Assembly: GCA_902803185.1 (NCBI GenBank)
Contig: CADCOV010000131.1
Coordinates: 1-5,709 of the forward strand
DNA length: 5,709 bases
Reading direction: 5' to 3'
Source of the DNA: an uncultured Eubacteriales bacterium
GTDB lineage: Bacteria; Bacillota; Clostridia; Peptostreptococcales; Anaerovoracaceae
Part shown: one piece after another, positions 1-5,607 of the stretch
How positions within the stretch are numbered: position 1 is the stretch's first letter
Layout: every line of letters begins with the position of its first letter
Translations under genes and position numbers: made by a program
Notes under the pieces: model-generated
The model's input: the letters and a program-made list of their open reading frames with translations, nothing else
What the model was told of the DNA's origin: nothing
Databases searched by the model: none

Positions 1-165
1 AAGCTGGTCTCCGAGATGGAGCCGGACTTCGTCAGGAGCATCTTCTTCGAGCCGTACGACGACCTGCAGAAGGCCTTTGACGACGCCTTGGCCCAGCAGG
101 GACCGGACGCCACGGTGATCGTGATGCCCCACGGCGGATCGACCCTGCCGCGGGCGGAGAGATAG
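1..165 (+). CDS. LarA-like nickel-dependent lactate racemase family protein, C-terminal fragment
   Basis: This open frame enters from the left edge and ends at TAG (163-165), so only the last 54 residues are visible. The fragment ends in VIVMPHGGSTLP, which matches the C-terminal end of LarA/DUF2088 proteins (usually VMPYGGSTLP). The stretch before it (LQKAFDDALAQQGPDATV) also fits the last helix and strand of that C-terminal domain. LarA proteins interconvert D- and L-lactate, or racemise/epimerise other 2-hydroxyacids, using a nickel-pincer nucleotide cofactor in the cytoplasm. The catalytic histidines and the cofactor-binding lysine lie outside the window, so the substrate cannot be judged. 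Family membership is recognised by eye from a short tail. A strong terminator follows 13 bases after the stop, so this gene ends its transcription unit. Confidence 0.75.
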   Translation, partial: KLVSEMEPDFVRSIFFEPYDDLQKAFDDALAQQGPDATVIVMPHGGSTLPRAER

Positions 166-178
166 AGACAGGATAAAA

Positions 179-219
179 CGGCAGGTCTGCCCGGGAAGGG
201 TAGACCTGCCGCTCTTTTT
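179..219 (+). terminator. Rho-independent terminator after the larA-like gene
   Basis: A perfect 10-bp arm (CGGCAGGTCT at 179-188, AGACCTGCCG at 202-211) extends inward by a G-U pair and three G-C pairs to a GGGAA loop (193-197). It is followed by CTC and a run of five T (215-219). Position just after the stop codon and the T-run on the plus strand make this a confident intrinsic terminator for the gene ending at 165. Confidence 0.92.
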
Positions 220-243
220 GTTGTATTAAAATACCATAGGGGA

Positions 244-263
244 CCGGCGGCAGGGGCCGCCGG
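244..263 (+). other. GC hairpin in the leader of the EamA permease gene
   Basis: CCGGCGGC (244-251) and GCCGCCGG (256-263) can pair perfectly around an AGGG loop (252-255), ending 11 bases before the ATG at 275. The only purine-rich Shine-Dalgarno-like stretch near this start (AGGGG, 252-256) lies in or beside this loop and is about 18 bases from the ATG, too far on a linear transcript. The short AGG at 271-273 is too close. Folding would bring the loop effectively nearer, or would hide it. A role in translation is only inferred. Confidence 0.35.
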
Positions 264-274
264 CTGGGTCAGGC

Positions 275-1117
275 ATGCAAAAACGAGCTTTTCTCTATGT
301 GAATATCGCCGTGCTGCTCTTCGGGTTTGCGGGGCTCTTCGCCAAATGGGTGGATCTGCCGGCCATCGCCATCACCTTCGGGCGGGTGTTCTTTTCGTCC
401 ATCGCCCTGGGGCTCTACATGCTCGTGACGAAGCAGTCCTTCCGGGTGCGGAGCAGGAAGGACCTTGGGCTCCTCCTGCTGGCAGGCGTCTTCCTCGCGG
501 TCCACTGGTGGACCATACTGCTGTCGATCCAGCTTTCCACGGTGGCCATCGGCACCATCACCTTCTCCACCTTCCCGCTGTTCGTCACCTTCGCGGAGCC
601 CCTGGTGAAGGGGGAGCGGCCGCGGCTCAGGAACGTTTTGATCGCCCTGGTCATCTTCGCCGGGGTCCTGATCACGATCCCGGACTTCTCCTTTGAAAAC
701 GATATGTTCCGGGGCGTGCTCGTGGGCATGATCTCGCCGATCGCCTACACCGTCATCACCATGCTGAACAAGGGCTTCAGCGGTTCCTACAGCGGGGCCC
801 TCATCTCCTTCTACGAGCAGGGGACGGCGGCGCTGGTGCTGCTGCCCTTCGTGGCCGCGATGGGGATCCGGCCCCAGATGGGGGACGTGGCGCTCCTTTT
901 GGTCTTCGGCATCGTGACCACCGCCTTTGCCCACACCCTGTTCATCTCCAGCCTGAAGGACATCCCGGCCCGGCTGGCCGGCGTCTGTTCCTCCATGGAG
1001 ACGGTCTACGGCATCCTCTTCGCCCTCATTCTTCTGGGGGAGGTGCCGTCCCTCCGGGAGATCCTGGGCGGCGCGGTGATCCTCTGCGCGGTGGTCTACG
1101 CGCAGCTCAGGGAGTGA
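275..1117 (+). CDS. EamA/DMT-superfamily permease
   Basis: This is a 280-residue, very hydrophobic protein of the usual length for a ten-helix drug/metabolite transporter built from two EamA repeats (about residues 6-135 and 146-278). The first repeat shows a short basic N-terminus, the loop AVHWWTILLSIQLSTVA (75-91), then STFPLFVTFAEP (98-109). The second ends in SSMETVYGILFALILLGEVPS (239-259) with a glycine-rich last helix, as in RhaT/YdcZ/EamA-type exporters. Such proteins sit in the cytoplasmic membrane and export small metabolites, amino acids or nucleosides. The substrate cannot be deduced here. The ATG at 275 is chosen because it gives the standard N-terminus. The ribosome binding site is poor and a GC hairpin sits just upstream. 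A TAAAAT at 227-232 could be a -10 element but has no good -35. The last 22 bases overlap the convergent yhfC-like gene, and no terminator was found in between. Confidence 0.93.
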   Translation: MQKRAFLYVNIAVLLFGFAGLFAKWVDLPAIAITFGRVFFSSIALGLYMLVTKQSFRVRSRKDLGLLLLAGVFLAVHWWTILLSIQLSTVAIGTITFSTFPLFVTFAEPLVKGERPRLRNVLIALVIFAGVLITIPDFSFENDMFRGVLVGMISPIAYTVITMLNKGFSGSYSGALISFYEQGTAALVLLPFVAAMGIRPQMGDVALLLVFGIVTTAFAHTLFISSLKDIPARLAGVCSSMETVYGILFALILLGEVPSLREILGGAVILCAVVYAQLRE

Positions 1118-1935
1118 GCAGCTTTCATATTCCGGTAAAGCTTCACAGCGATCGCCACGGTCACAGCGACCCATAGGGCGACCCAGACTTCCACCGTCCA
1201 AAGCGGCACCAGGCCCCGCTGGTACATCGCCGCGAAGGTATCCCCCAGCATGTGCAGAAGGATCGCCAGCGGCAGATATGCTTTTTTCCCGGTGCACACG
1301 CCGTAGAACACGATGACCGAAAGCCCGATATGGAAGAGCATCGCCAGCAGCCGCTCGATGACGTTCAGCGCCATCATCGGGAGATCGAAAGCGGCGGCTG
1401 CCTGCACGGACGGAAGGGCGGCGGCAGCGGTCTCCTCCGTGATGTTGAGCGCGGCGAGGGCGTCCTCCACGCTTCCCGTTGAGAACAGGACCGCGATGGC
1501 AAGATAGGTGATCATGAGGGGAAGCACGATGACCAGGATCTCGATCCCGCCGTGGCCGATCCCGTACAGGACCGCATTTTCAGGGGTGCGGTCTTTTTTC
1601 ATGACGTATTTCAGGATGATATGCCGGCCGCACTCCTCGAAAAGCCCCGCCATCAGGGCGCCGTACAGCACGAAGGCGGCGGTGTTCCCGTTGATGAAAC
1701 GGGAAACGGGGTTATCCGCGATGATGCAGAGGTAGTGGACGCCGAGCTCCAGCACCCGGGCGGAGAGGACAAAACCGACAGCGCCGGCGATGAGCCAGCT
1801 GAGCTTCGTCTGTCCTTTATGTTTTCTGCGCCAGCAGAGGAAGAACGCGACCGGGATCAGGAGCATCAGGAGGACCGTGATGACCAGCGAAGGGATGCTG
1901 CTCCTGCCGATGAGGATGTCGTCGAATGCCGTCAT
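1096..1935 (-). CDS. YhfC-family glutamic-type intramembrane protease
   Basis: This 279-residue integral membrane protein has about seven or eight predicted helices and matches the YhfC (PF10086) family, related to the CPBP/Rce1 and PrsW membrane proteases. Motifs are in the expected order: FEECGR with the glutamate pair at 100-101 and arginine 104; GIGHGGIE at 125-132 with His128 and Glu132; a third polar helix with Glu194, Arg195 and His202; and HMLGD at 228-232. The buried glutamates and histidines are the presumed active site. No member-specific substrate can be read from the sequence. The ATG overlaps the stop of the upstream merR gene as ATGA. A strong GGAGGTG (1943-1949) lies inside the merR end, 7 bases from the start, so the two are translationally coupled. 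The insertion NITEETAAAALPSVQAA (164-180) looks like an extracytoplasmic or loop segment. The gene runs into the end of the convergent permease gene. Confidence 0.88.
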   Translation of the reverse strand: MTAFDDILIGRSSIPSLVITVLLMLLIPVAFFLCWRRKHKGQTKLSWLIAGAVGFVLSARVLELGVHYLCIIADNPVSRFINGNTAAFVLYGALMAGLFEECGRHIILKYVMKKDRTPENAVLYGIGHGGIEILVIVLPLMITYLAIAVLFSTGSVEDALAALNITEETAAAALPSVQAAAAFDLPMMALNVIERLLAMLFHIGLSVIVFYGVCTGKKAYLPLAILLHMLGDTFAAMYQRGLVPLWTVEVWVALWVAVTVAIAVKLYRNMKAAHSLSCA

Positions 1936-2657
1936 TTCTCTTCACCTCCCCAGATCTCCACGCAGAAGCCCTTGTGGCCGCAGCCTGTGCAGGTCAACCT
2001 GCGGGCCGTCGGCGTGTGCTTCGCCCAGAAGGCCTCCCTGAACTCCGGCCGGAACACCTCATGGCATTCCGGGCAGATGTACTTCACATGGGTGAAGTAG
2101 TACCGGCTGACCAGCGTGCCCCAGACCGCCGCCACCAGGGCCCAAAGGACGAATGGCCACCAGATGCCTTTCACGATCCAGAAGATGATGGAAAACCATT
2201 GCAGCGCGGTGACCGGGGCCCCGGTCAGGATCATCATCCACCGCATCCTCTTCAGTTTTTTCCTGCCTTCCATAAAGATGGCTATGTCGCCGATGGTATC
2301 GAGGGAGAACGCCTTTTTGTCCTTCAGCCCGCTCTTCAGTTCCCGCAGCTTATCCAGTTTTTCCTGTATGTCGGAGAGCTCCTCGGTGAGTGCGATCTCC
2401 TGCTGTTCGATCAGCAGCGAGATCACCTTCTCGGGATGCTCCTCCTTCAGGATCCTGGAGATGGCGTCGATGGGAAGGTCCACGTCCCGGAGGAAGCAGA
2501 TGATCCTCATGCGCTTCAGATCCTCTTCCGAGTAGAGCCGCCTTCCGCCCTCCGAGAGCTCGCTGGGCACCAGGATGCCCCGGCTGTCGTAGTACTGGAC
2601 CGTTCGGACCGTGACGCCGCAGAGCTTTGCCAGTTCTCCCGTCGTGTATTTTGACAT
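1932..2657 (-). CDS. Membrane-anchored MerR-family regulator with C-terminal zinc ribbon
   Basis: This 241-residue protein has four parts. Residues 1-70 are a MerR winged helix-turn-helix (TTGELAKLCGVTVRTVQYYD, then GGRRLYSEEDLKRM). Residues about 75-115 form a charged coiled coil, the usual MerR dimerisation helix. Two hydrophobic helices lie at about 139-161 and 165-185, tryptophan-rich. Residues 195-232 hold CPEC (195-198) and CTGC (223-226) pairs plus His228 and Cys232, a probable zinc ribbon. Ordinary MerR proteins are soluble, with a ligand-binding C-terminus. Here the helices imply attachment to the cytoplasmic membrane. The helical hairpin would leave both the DNA-binding domain and the zinc ribbon in the cytoplasm (inference). 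AAAGGAGG (2666-2673) lies 8 bases before the ATG and fixes the start. Its promoter has the family's 19-bp spacer with a perfect dyad, so autoregulation is likely. It is co-transcribed with the yhfC-like protease gene. The inducing signal is unknown. Confidence 0.9.
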   Translation of the reverse strand: MSKYTTGELAKLCGVTVRTVQYYDSRGILVPSELSEGGRRLYSEEDLKRMRIICFLRDVDLPIDAISRILKEEHPEKVISLLIEQQEIALTEELSDIQEKLDKLRELKSGLKDKKAFSLDTIGDIAIFMEGRKKLKRMRWMMILTGAPVTALQWFSIIFWIVKGIWWPFVLWALVAAVWGTLVSRYYFTHVKYICPECHEVFRPEFREAFWAKHTPTARRLTCTGCGHKGFCVEIWGGEEK

Positions 2658-2681
2658 AGCTTTCGCCTCCTTTCACCATGG

Positions 2682-2712
2682 ATCCTACACCATGACGCTG
2701 CGTCACGAGCAA
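2682..2712 (-). promoter_or_regulatory. merR promoter with 19-bp spacer and MerR operator dyad
   Basis: Read on the minus strand there is a -35 TTGCTC (2707-2712), a 19-bp spacer and a -10 TAGGAT (2682-2687). The spacer contains a perfect inverted repeat, TGACGC and GCGTCA around a single central base (2693-2705). MerR-family activators characteristically bind such dyads in overlong 19-20 bp spacers and twist the DNA to align the two promoter boxes. Another TGACGC half-site (2717-2722) lies just upstream of the -35. The site directly precedes a MerR gene, so self-regulation is the simplest reading. Confidence 0.85.
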
Positions 2713-2734
2713 TACCTGACGCGGGAGATTTTTG

Positions 2735-2759
2735 AAAAAAAGGGAGATCTTCATCTCCC
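2735..2759 (-). terminator. Rho-independent terminator after cbiO
   Basis: On the minus strand GGGAGAT (2753-2759) pairs with ATCTCCC (2742-2748) around a GAAG loop and runs directly into seven T (2735-2741). It begins 19 bases after the cbiO stop and lies upstream of the merR promoter. It therefore separates the transporter operon from merR-yhfC, although some readthrough cannot be excluded. Confidence 0.9.
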
Positions 2760-2778
2760 CGGTCACATTTTGTCTGAT

Positions 2779-3501
2779 TCAGTCTCTGCCGCTCAGGCTC
2801 AGGGGCAGTTCCATCCGGTTGGCTTCCAGCAGGGCCTTGTCCCGGAGGATGACCCAGGCCTCCCCGTCTGCGGCGATCTTCCCGCCGGACAGGAGGATGA
2901 CCCTGTCGCAGGTGTCCAGGATCATGTCCAGGTCGTGGGAGGTGATCAGCCTGGTCTGCGGCAGGCTTCGGATGGTGTCGATCACGATGCGGCGGTTGTA
3001 GGGGTCCAGGGCCGAGGTCGGCTCGTCCATCAGGACCGCCTCCGGCTCCATGGCCAGGATCGTCGCGATGGCGGCCATCCGCTTCTCGCCGCCTGAGATC
3101 TTGTGGTTGTAGCGGTCCTTCAGCTCCGTGAGGCCGAGGTGGGCGAGGACCTCGTCCACCTTCTTCTCCGCCTCCTCCCGGCTCATCCCGTAGTTCAGCG
3201 GTGCGAACATCATGTCCTCGAAGACGGTGGGCATGAACATCTGGTGGTCCGAGTTCTGGAGCACGAAGCCCAGCCTGCGCCGGATCTCGGCGAGGTTTGC
3301 TTTGGTCACCGGGATGCCGTCTACCAGGATGCGGCCCTCGCCTGCGATCAGGCCGAGGATCAGCTTCATGATGGTGGATTTGCCGGCGCCGTTGGCCCCG
3401 ATCAGGCCGACGGATTCCCCGTCTTCGATGCGGAAGGACAGGTTCTCGATGACGGGATGATCCCGTTCGTAGGCAAAGCTGACATTCTCAAATTCGATCA
3501 T
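2779..3501 (-). CDS. cbiO: CbiO, ATP-binding subunit of cobalt/nickel ECF transporter
   Basis: This 240-residue ABC ATPase has all expected motifs: Walker A GANGAGKST (35-43), Q-loop Gln82 followed by NSDHQMF, signature SGGEKR (136-141), Walker B AVLMDEP (155-161), D-loop SALD (163-166) and switch His189. The LQNSDHQMF stretch and the SGGEKRMAAIA signature are typical of CbiO/EcfA proteins of energy-coupling factor importers. It hydrolyses ATP on the cytoplasmic face and drives metal uptake together with CbiQ and CbiM. Only one ATPase is encoded, so it probably works as a homodimer, as in Cbi/Nik systems. The ATG follows the cbiQ stop by 4 bases, with GAGG at 3509-3512 as ribosome binding site inside the cbiQ end. 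The last roughly 30 residues (ILRDKALLEANRMELPLSLS) resemble the start of the extra C-terminal segment seen in many CbiO proteins, but are short. Confidence 0.95.
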   Translation of the reverse strand: MIEFENVSFAYERDHPVIENLSFRIEDGESVGLIGANGAGKSTIMKLILGLIAGEGRILVDGIPVTKANLAEIRRRLGFVLQNSDHQMFMPTVFEDMMFAPLNYGMSREEAEKKVDEVLAHLGLTELKDRYNHKISGGEKRMAAIATILAMEPEAVLMDEPTSALDPYNRRIVIDTIRSLPQTRLITSHDLDMILDTCDRVILLSGGKIAADGEAWVILRDKALLEANRMELPLSLSGRD

Positions 3502-3505
3502 GGAT

Positions 3506-4309
3506 CTACCTCACAAACAAAGCACCCAGCAGCTCGGAGATCTGCAGGAACCGGACGGCGGCAAAGAAGAGGAGGGACAGGGCCAGGTACAGGGCGTCCT
3601 TCCCCCGGAACGGTCTGGACGGGGCGTAATGGAAATGGTCGTGGTAGCCCCTGAGCAGCATGCTGGCGTAGAGCTCCTGGGCCCGGTCCATGCTGCGGAG
3701 CAGCAGCTGGCCCAGGAAGGAACCCCAGGCGGAGACGTGGATGCCCTTCTGGCCCGGCGCCCGGAGATGGTAGGCGTCGGTCATGATGGCGAGTTCCTCC
3801 GTGATGACGCCCACGTAGCGGTAGGTCAGCAGGAGCAGGGTCGTGAGCATCCCCGGGAAGTGCATGCGCCTCAGCGCTCCGCAGATCGAGTCGAAAGGGG
3901 TCGTGGCCACGAGCAGGAAGGAGGCCATCAGGCAAAGGACACCCTTCAGCATCAGGGTCAGCATGCTGATCACGCCGCCGGAGACGCCGACGCTGCCCAG
4001 GTGCAGCAGGATCTCCCGGTCGAAGAGGGGGTTGAAGAGTCCCACGGCCATGACGAGGGGCAGGACGATCCGGAGCTTGTAGAAGCAGGTGCTGACCGGG
4101 ATCCCGCTGAGCTGGTACAGCAAAACCGGCCAGAGCACCATGGGGACGAGCCCGCTCAGGTCGTATTTGCCGAAGGACACCACTATTAAGATGTATGCGA
4201 CCGTGGCCAGCAGTTTGGCGGCGCCATTCAGGTCGTGGACCGGTGACGCCTGCACCGCCAGCTCGTCCATGTGGCCGAGCTCTGCCAGCGCTTTTTCCAT
4301 CTTGTTCAT
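3506..4309 (-). CDS. cbiQ: CbiQ, transmembrane (T) subunit of cobalt/nickel ECF transporter
   Basis: This 267-residue membrane protein fits the CbiQ/EcfT family (PF02361), which couples the ATPase to the substrate-binding CbiM. It shows an N-terminal cytoplasmic stretch, a helix pair at about 30-66, further helices at 79-95 and 113-135, the cytoplasmic coupling helices, and a final helix at about 237-257. The two short arginine-containing coupling motifs that dock into the ATPase dimer appear as AYHLRAPG (179-186) and RAQELYASMLLRGY (209-222). The start at 4309 is preferred over the Met codon three codons later. The ribosome binding site is weak (AAGATGAG) for both. The gene lies between cbiM (59-base gap containing a terminator-like hairpin) and cbiO (4-base gap). 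A histidine cluster, GYHDHFHY (221-228), follows the second motif and is not something I recognise as conserved. Confidence 0.93.
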   Translation of the reverse strand: MNKMEKALAELGHMDELAVQASPVHDLNGAAKLLATVAYILIVVSFGKYDLSGLVPMVLWPVLLYQLSGIPVSTCFYKLRIVLPLVMAVGLFNPLFDREILLHLGSVGVSGGVISMLTLMLKGVLCLMASFLLVATTPFDSICGALRRMHFPGMLTTLLLLTYRYVGVITEELAIMTDAYHLRAPGQKGIHVSAWGSFLGQLLLRSMDRAQELYASMLLRGYHDHFHYAPSRPFRGKDALYLALSLLFFAAVRFLQISELLGALFVR

Positions 4310-4325
4310 AGTCTCATCTTACCAT

Positions 4326-4352
4326 AAAAAGGGGGACGCTGCATGCGTCCCC
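4326..4352 (-). terminator. Terminator-like hairpin between cbiM and cbiQ
   Basis: On the minus strand GGGGACGC (4345-4352) pairs perfectly with GCGTCCCC (4332-4339) around an ATGCA loop, followed by one C and five T (4326-4330). It lies within the 59-base gap between cbiM and cbiQ. A small upstream hairpin, GCATT and AATGC (4353-4366), abuts it. The form is that of an intrinsic terminator inside an operon. It could be partly read through, act as an attenuator, or protect the 3' end of a cbiM-only transcript. Confidence 0.7.
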
Positions 4353-4368
4353 GCATTGGGAAATGCCC

Positions 4369-5424
4369 CTATGATCTTTTCCGCCTTCGGAAGAAGCCGC
4401 CCAGCACGCAGATCAGGACCGCGGCGCCGGCCACCAGGGCGGAACCCACGATGCCGGATACGGTGGTACCTGCGGCGCTCTCGCTGTCCGGGAAGGCATA
4501 ATCCGGCAGGAAAGAGGTCTTCTCCTGGATGTTCCCGGCGGTGTCCGCCGCCTGGCTGGAAACGCCGAAGGCCTCCTCGTCCAGGCCCATGTTCTCGCTG
4601 TAGCCGGCCTCGGCGTTGCCGAACAAAGCCCATTCCAGGCCGTCCGGGTTGCTGCTGGCGAAGAGGCTCAGGCCGCCGCCCACCACGATGGCGACGATGG
4701 CGAGGATCGCGACCGTGGAGCCGAGGGAACGCTTTGCTGCCAGAGAGCCCACGCCGGCGCCGTCCACCTCCCTGAGGAGCTCAGGCCGGGACTCGAAGAC
4801 GAAGCAGAGGACCGCCGCAGTGATCAGGCCCTCGACGAGGCCGATCGCCAGGTGGATCGGCTGCATCAGCCCCAGGAACGCCCCGAAAGGCAGCTCCGTG
4901 ATCCCCGACAGGCTGGTCTCCAGCACCACGGAGAAGGCGCCGAGCTGCAGGGTGATGATGCACCCGAGGATGGAGGCGAGGATGATGCGCTTCCGCAGGG
5001 AGGACTTGCTGTCCCCGAACAGGCGGCTCCTGATGATCGGCTTCCAGAGCAGGAAGTAGCCGACGAAGCAGCCGTAGAAGGCCATGTTCCATACGTTGGC
5101 CCCAAGCGCCATGAGCCCGCCGTCTGCGAAGAACAGGCATTGGATGGCCAAAACCACGATCATGGACAGGAACCCCGCATAGGGACCGAGCAGGGCGGAC
5201 AGCATCATGCCGCCGCACATGTGGCCGGAGGAGCCGGTGCCCGGGATCGTGTAGTTGATCATCTGGCCCGCGAAGACCACCGCGGCGGTGACCGCCATGA
5301 TCGGAAGCTTCTGCGGATCGTCGTCCTTTCTGAGTTTATGGATCGATATGCCCGCTGCCGCGCCGGAAGCCACGTACATCGTCGCGGCGACCGCCGGAGC
5401 GAGCAAAGCATCTGCCATGTGCAT
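4369..5424 (-). CDS. cbiM: CbiM/NikM-type substrate-binding membrane subunit fused to a CbiN-like (PDGLE) domain
   Basis: This 351-residue protein joins a CbiM domain (about 1-225) to a C-terminal PDGLE/CbiN-like part. It binds Co2+ or Ni2+ and, with CbiQ and CbiO, imports it. In this family the N-terminal amine, His2 and a later histidine form the metal site. Here Met1-His2 and GTGSSGHMCGG with His68 fit, and this decides the start at 5424. AGAGGGGG (5432-5439), 7 bases upstream, supports it. The family signature is seen at QCLFFADGGLMALGANVWNM (95-114). After a helix at about 236-256 comes NPDGLEWAL (259-267), an acidic extracytoplasmic stretch, LPDYAFP (306-312), a last helix (about 318-340) and a basic end, RRRKRS. 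The fusion explains why no separate cbiN exists. Similar fusions are called NikMN or LarMN when they carry nickel, and the metal cannot be fixed from sequence alone. Confidence 0.94.
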   Translation of the reverse strand: MHMADALLAPAVAATMYVASGAAAGISIHKLRKDDDPQKLPIMAVTAAVVFAGQMINYTIPGTGSSGHMCGGMMLSALLGPYAGFLSMIVVLAIQCLFFADGGLMALGANVWNMAFYGCFVGYFLLWKPIIRSRLFGDSKSSLRKRIILASILGCIITLQLGAFSVVLETSLSGITELPFGAFLGLMQPIHLAIGLVEGLITAAVLCFVFESRPELLREVDGAGVGSLAAKRSLGSTVAILAIVAIVVGGGLSLFASSNPDGLEWALFGNAEAGYSENMGLDEEAFGVSSQAADTAGNIQEKTSFLPDYAFPDSESAAGTTVSGIVGSALVAGAAVLICVLGGFFRRRKRS

Positions 5425-5458
5425 AAGAATACCCCCTCTGTTCGCTTTTGTTAATTAA

Positions 5459-5487
5459 AGTATAGGCGGCCGCAGCCGGGCCCGCAA
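5459..5487 (-). promoter_or_regulatory. Proximal cbiM promoter
   Basis: Read on the minus strand, TTGCGG (5482-5487) is followed after exactly 17 bases by TATACT (5459-5464), five of six matches to the -10 consensus. Transcription would start near 5452, giving a leader of roughly 30 bases with the cbiM ribosome binding site. The spacer is almost entirely G and C and includes a GCGGCCGC palindrome (5466-5473) and part of GGGCCC (5478-5483). This could hinder opening or offer a regulator site. Confidence 0.6.
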
Positions 5488-5549
5488 GCTCCCCCGGGGG
5501 ATAGAAAATGCGCCGGCCCGCTTTTGCACTGGCGGAGAAGGGCGGTCAG

Positions 5550-5558
5550 TGGTATCTT
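5550..5558 (+). promoter_or_regulatory. Possible extended -10 promoter for the right-hand gene
   Basis: TGG followed by TATCTT (5553-5558) has the TGn extended -10 form, with four of six matches to the -10 consensus. The -35 region (TGGCGG, 5530-5535) is poor. It would start transcription about 40 bases before the gene at 5608 and overlaps the possible distal cbiM promoter on the other strand. Confidence 0.3.
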
Positions 5559-5580
5559 TACATTAGGAAAGATTTGTCAA
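5551..5580 (-). promoter_or_regulatory. Possible distal cbiM promoter overlapping an inverted repeat
   Basis: On the minus strand a perfect -35 TTGACA (5575-5580) is followed after 18 bases by a weak -10, GATACC (5551-5556). Within the spacer lies the inverted repeat ATCTTT (5554-5559) and AAAGAT (5568-5573), 8 bases apart, a possible repressor site. If used, it would make a leader of over 100 bases with several GC-rich hairpins before cbiM. The -10 match is poor, so this is tentative. Confidence 0.35.
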
Positions 5581-5607
5581 ACAGGCCGCTGCCGAAAGGA
5601 GGCTCTT

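Noticed and set aside
1120..1142. Inverted repeat AGCTTT/AAAGCT as a terminator for the permease gene
   Set aside because: The stem is only 6 bp around an 11-base loop, is AT-rich, lies inside the yhfC-like coding region and has no T-run.
269..1297. Long minus-strand frame of 342 codons antisense to the permease
   Set aside because: Its product is a low-complexity, highly charged sequence rich in G, D, E, H and P, typical of the shadow of a GC-rich gene. The opposite frame is an unmistakable EamA permease.
1926..2654. Plus-strand frame of 242 codons antisense to merR
   Set aside because: The minus strand encodes a clear MerR protein with a good ribosome binding site and promoter. The plus frame has none and no recognisable family.
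5527..5551. Inverted repeat CACTG...CAGTG with inner GGCGG direct repeats
   Set aside because: Arms of only 5 bp around a 15-base loop are expected by chance in GC-rich DNA, and the repeat does not line up with a promoter box.
5425..5580. Cobalamin or NiCo riboswitch upstream of cbiM
   Set aside because: No B12-box-like sequence was found in the leader, and I could not fit the NiCo four-way junction. The good proximal promoter leaves only about 30 bases of leader. A covariance search would settle it.
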